This document shows positions 5,299-5,869 of a DNA stretch of 5,869 bases, piece after piece. The notes under the pieces were generated by a model. It was not told the DNA's origin, searched no databases, and saw only the letters and a list, made by a program, of their open reading frames with translations. Source of the DNA: Acidobacteriota bacterium (GTDB lineage Bacteria; Acidobacteriota; Vicinamibacteria; Vicinamibacterales; UBA8438). A program made the position numbers and the translations under genes. The stretch lies in NCBI GenBank assembly GCA_003533545.1, contig DQEK01000429.1:1-5869 (forward strand), written 5' to 3'. How positions within the stretch are numbered: position 1 is the first letter of the stretch; every line of letters begins with the position of its first letter.

Positions 5299-5869
5299 AT
5301 GCCGCGTCGATCTCTCGTCCGTGGTTGTCGGCGATCCGTCTTTTTGCTGGTAAGCGCGGCAGTACTCGTCTCGCCACCTTTGGTCGTTGCGCAAGGGGCG
5401 CCGACCGGTCAGTCCTATGCTGCGCCCCGCACGCCGGACGGGCAACCTGACCTCCAGGGGTTCTGGTCGAATCAGACCTATACCCGACTGGAACGTCCCA
5501 GCGGTGTGGACAAGGAGTTTTATACGGCGGAAGAAGTAGCCGCCATTCAGAGCGGCGCTGCTTCGCGCGAGGGTGCGCAGACAGAGCCCGGCACGATCCC
5601 AGACGTGCACTACGACTTCACGCAGTTCGGCTTAGATCGCAGCCAGGCGGCTTTGGCGGAGAACCTACGCACATCGTTGATCGTAGATCCGCCCGACGGA
5701 AGATTGCCACCCGTCAATTCCGCTGGACGCCGGAGGGCCGCAGAGCGCGAGGCGGCTCAGGAGCGCCTTGGGGGGCGCTGGGACTCCGCTGAGAGCAATC
5801 AACTCGACGACCGTTGCATCATCATGGCGGGTGTCGGTCCTCCGCTGATGAATACGGGTTACAACAGCA
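5299..5869 (+). CDS. Secreted protein of an acidobacterial paralogous family (3' truncated by the window edge)
   Basis: The frame is open from ATG 5299, preceded by AGGAGGG, to the window end, giving the first 190 residues. Residues 1-32 are a signal peptide: basic MPRRSLVRGCRR, hydrophobic VFLLVSAAVLV, and a VVAQ cleavage region, so the product is exported. The mature protein opens with RTPDGQPDLQGFWSNQTYT (44-62) and LERP (64-67). It has a central charged helix rich in Arg/Ala/Glu (about 143-156) and reaches DDRCIIMAGVGPPLM (171-185) followed by GYNS at the edge. I recognise this pattern from a large family of uncharacterised exported proteins, usually 300-400 residues, with many copies per genome in Acidobacteriota. 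In those the visible GPP..GYN segment is followed by beta-rich repeats. Biochemical function is unknown to me. It is divergently transcribed from the decarboxylase operon, which is no evidence of a functional link. Confidence 0.85.
   Translation, partial: MPRRSLVRGCRRSVFLLVSAAVLVSPPLVVAQGAPTGQSYAAPRTPDGQPDLQGFWSNQTYTRLERPSGVDKEFYTAEEVAAIQSGAASREGAQTEPGTIPDVHYDFTQFGLDRSQAALAENLRTSLIVDPPDGRLPPVNSAGRRRAAEREAAQERLGGRWDSAESNQLDDRCIIMAGVGPPLMNTGYNS

Noticed and set aside
5266..5610. A 114-codon open frame on the - strand
   Set aside because: It is antisense to the secreted-protein gene, which has AGGAGGG, a signal peptide and recognisable family motifs.

Overview
This is a high-GC bacterial window with compact coding. 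The best clue to the source is the gene at the right edge. It encodes a secreted protein with the 'TPDGQPDLQGFW' start and a 'DRCI...GPPLM...GYN' segment. I associate this family, which occurs in many paralogues, with Acidobacteriota (Vicinamibacteria-like soil and marine lineages). That assignment is an inference from memory of the family, not from a search.

Layout: (1) Bases 2-987 on the + strand hold the 3' end of an unrecognised gene, followed by an overlapping gene for a small exported protein of unknown function. (2) Bases 1059-5069 on the - strand hold a tight four-gene operon. Read from 5069 downwards it encodes a carboxyltransferase of the methylmalonyl-CoA decarboxylase/PccB type, an OadG/MmdD-like single-span subunit, a biotin carrier protein, and the OadB/MmdB-type membrane subunit. 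(3) Bases 5070-5298 are a divergent intergenic region. (4) From 5299 to the right edge on the + strand is the start of the secreted acidobacterial-type protein, cut off by the window end.

The central operon has every subunit type of a sodium-translocating decarboxylase. The carboxyltransferase moves CO2 from an acyl-CoA (most likely methylmalonyl-CoA) to biotin on the carrier lysine. OadB decarboxylates carboxybiotin and exports Na+, and the OadG-like subunit holds the complex together at the membrane. No biotin carboxylase gene lies in the cluster, which fits a decarboxylase pump better than an ATP-dependent carboxylase.

The most unusual feature is a roughly 160-residue N-terminal extension on the carboxyltransferase. 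It carries a possible membrane-spanning segment followed by a basic patch and a long Ala/Pro/Thr/Asp-rich linker, so this normally soluble subunit may be tethered to the membrane itself. The biotin carrier most likely starts at a GTG that overlaps the stop of the upstream gene (GTGA), not at the upstream TTG. I see no CRISPR array, tRNA, rRNA or insertion sequence.
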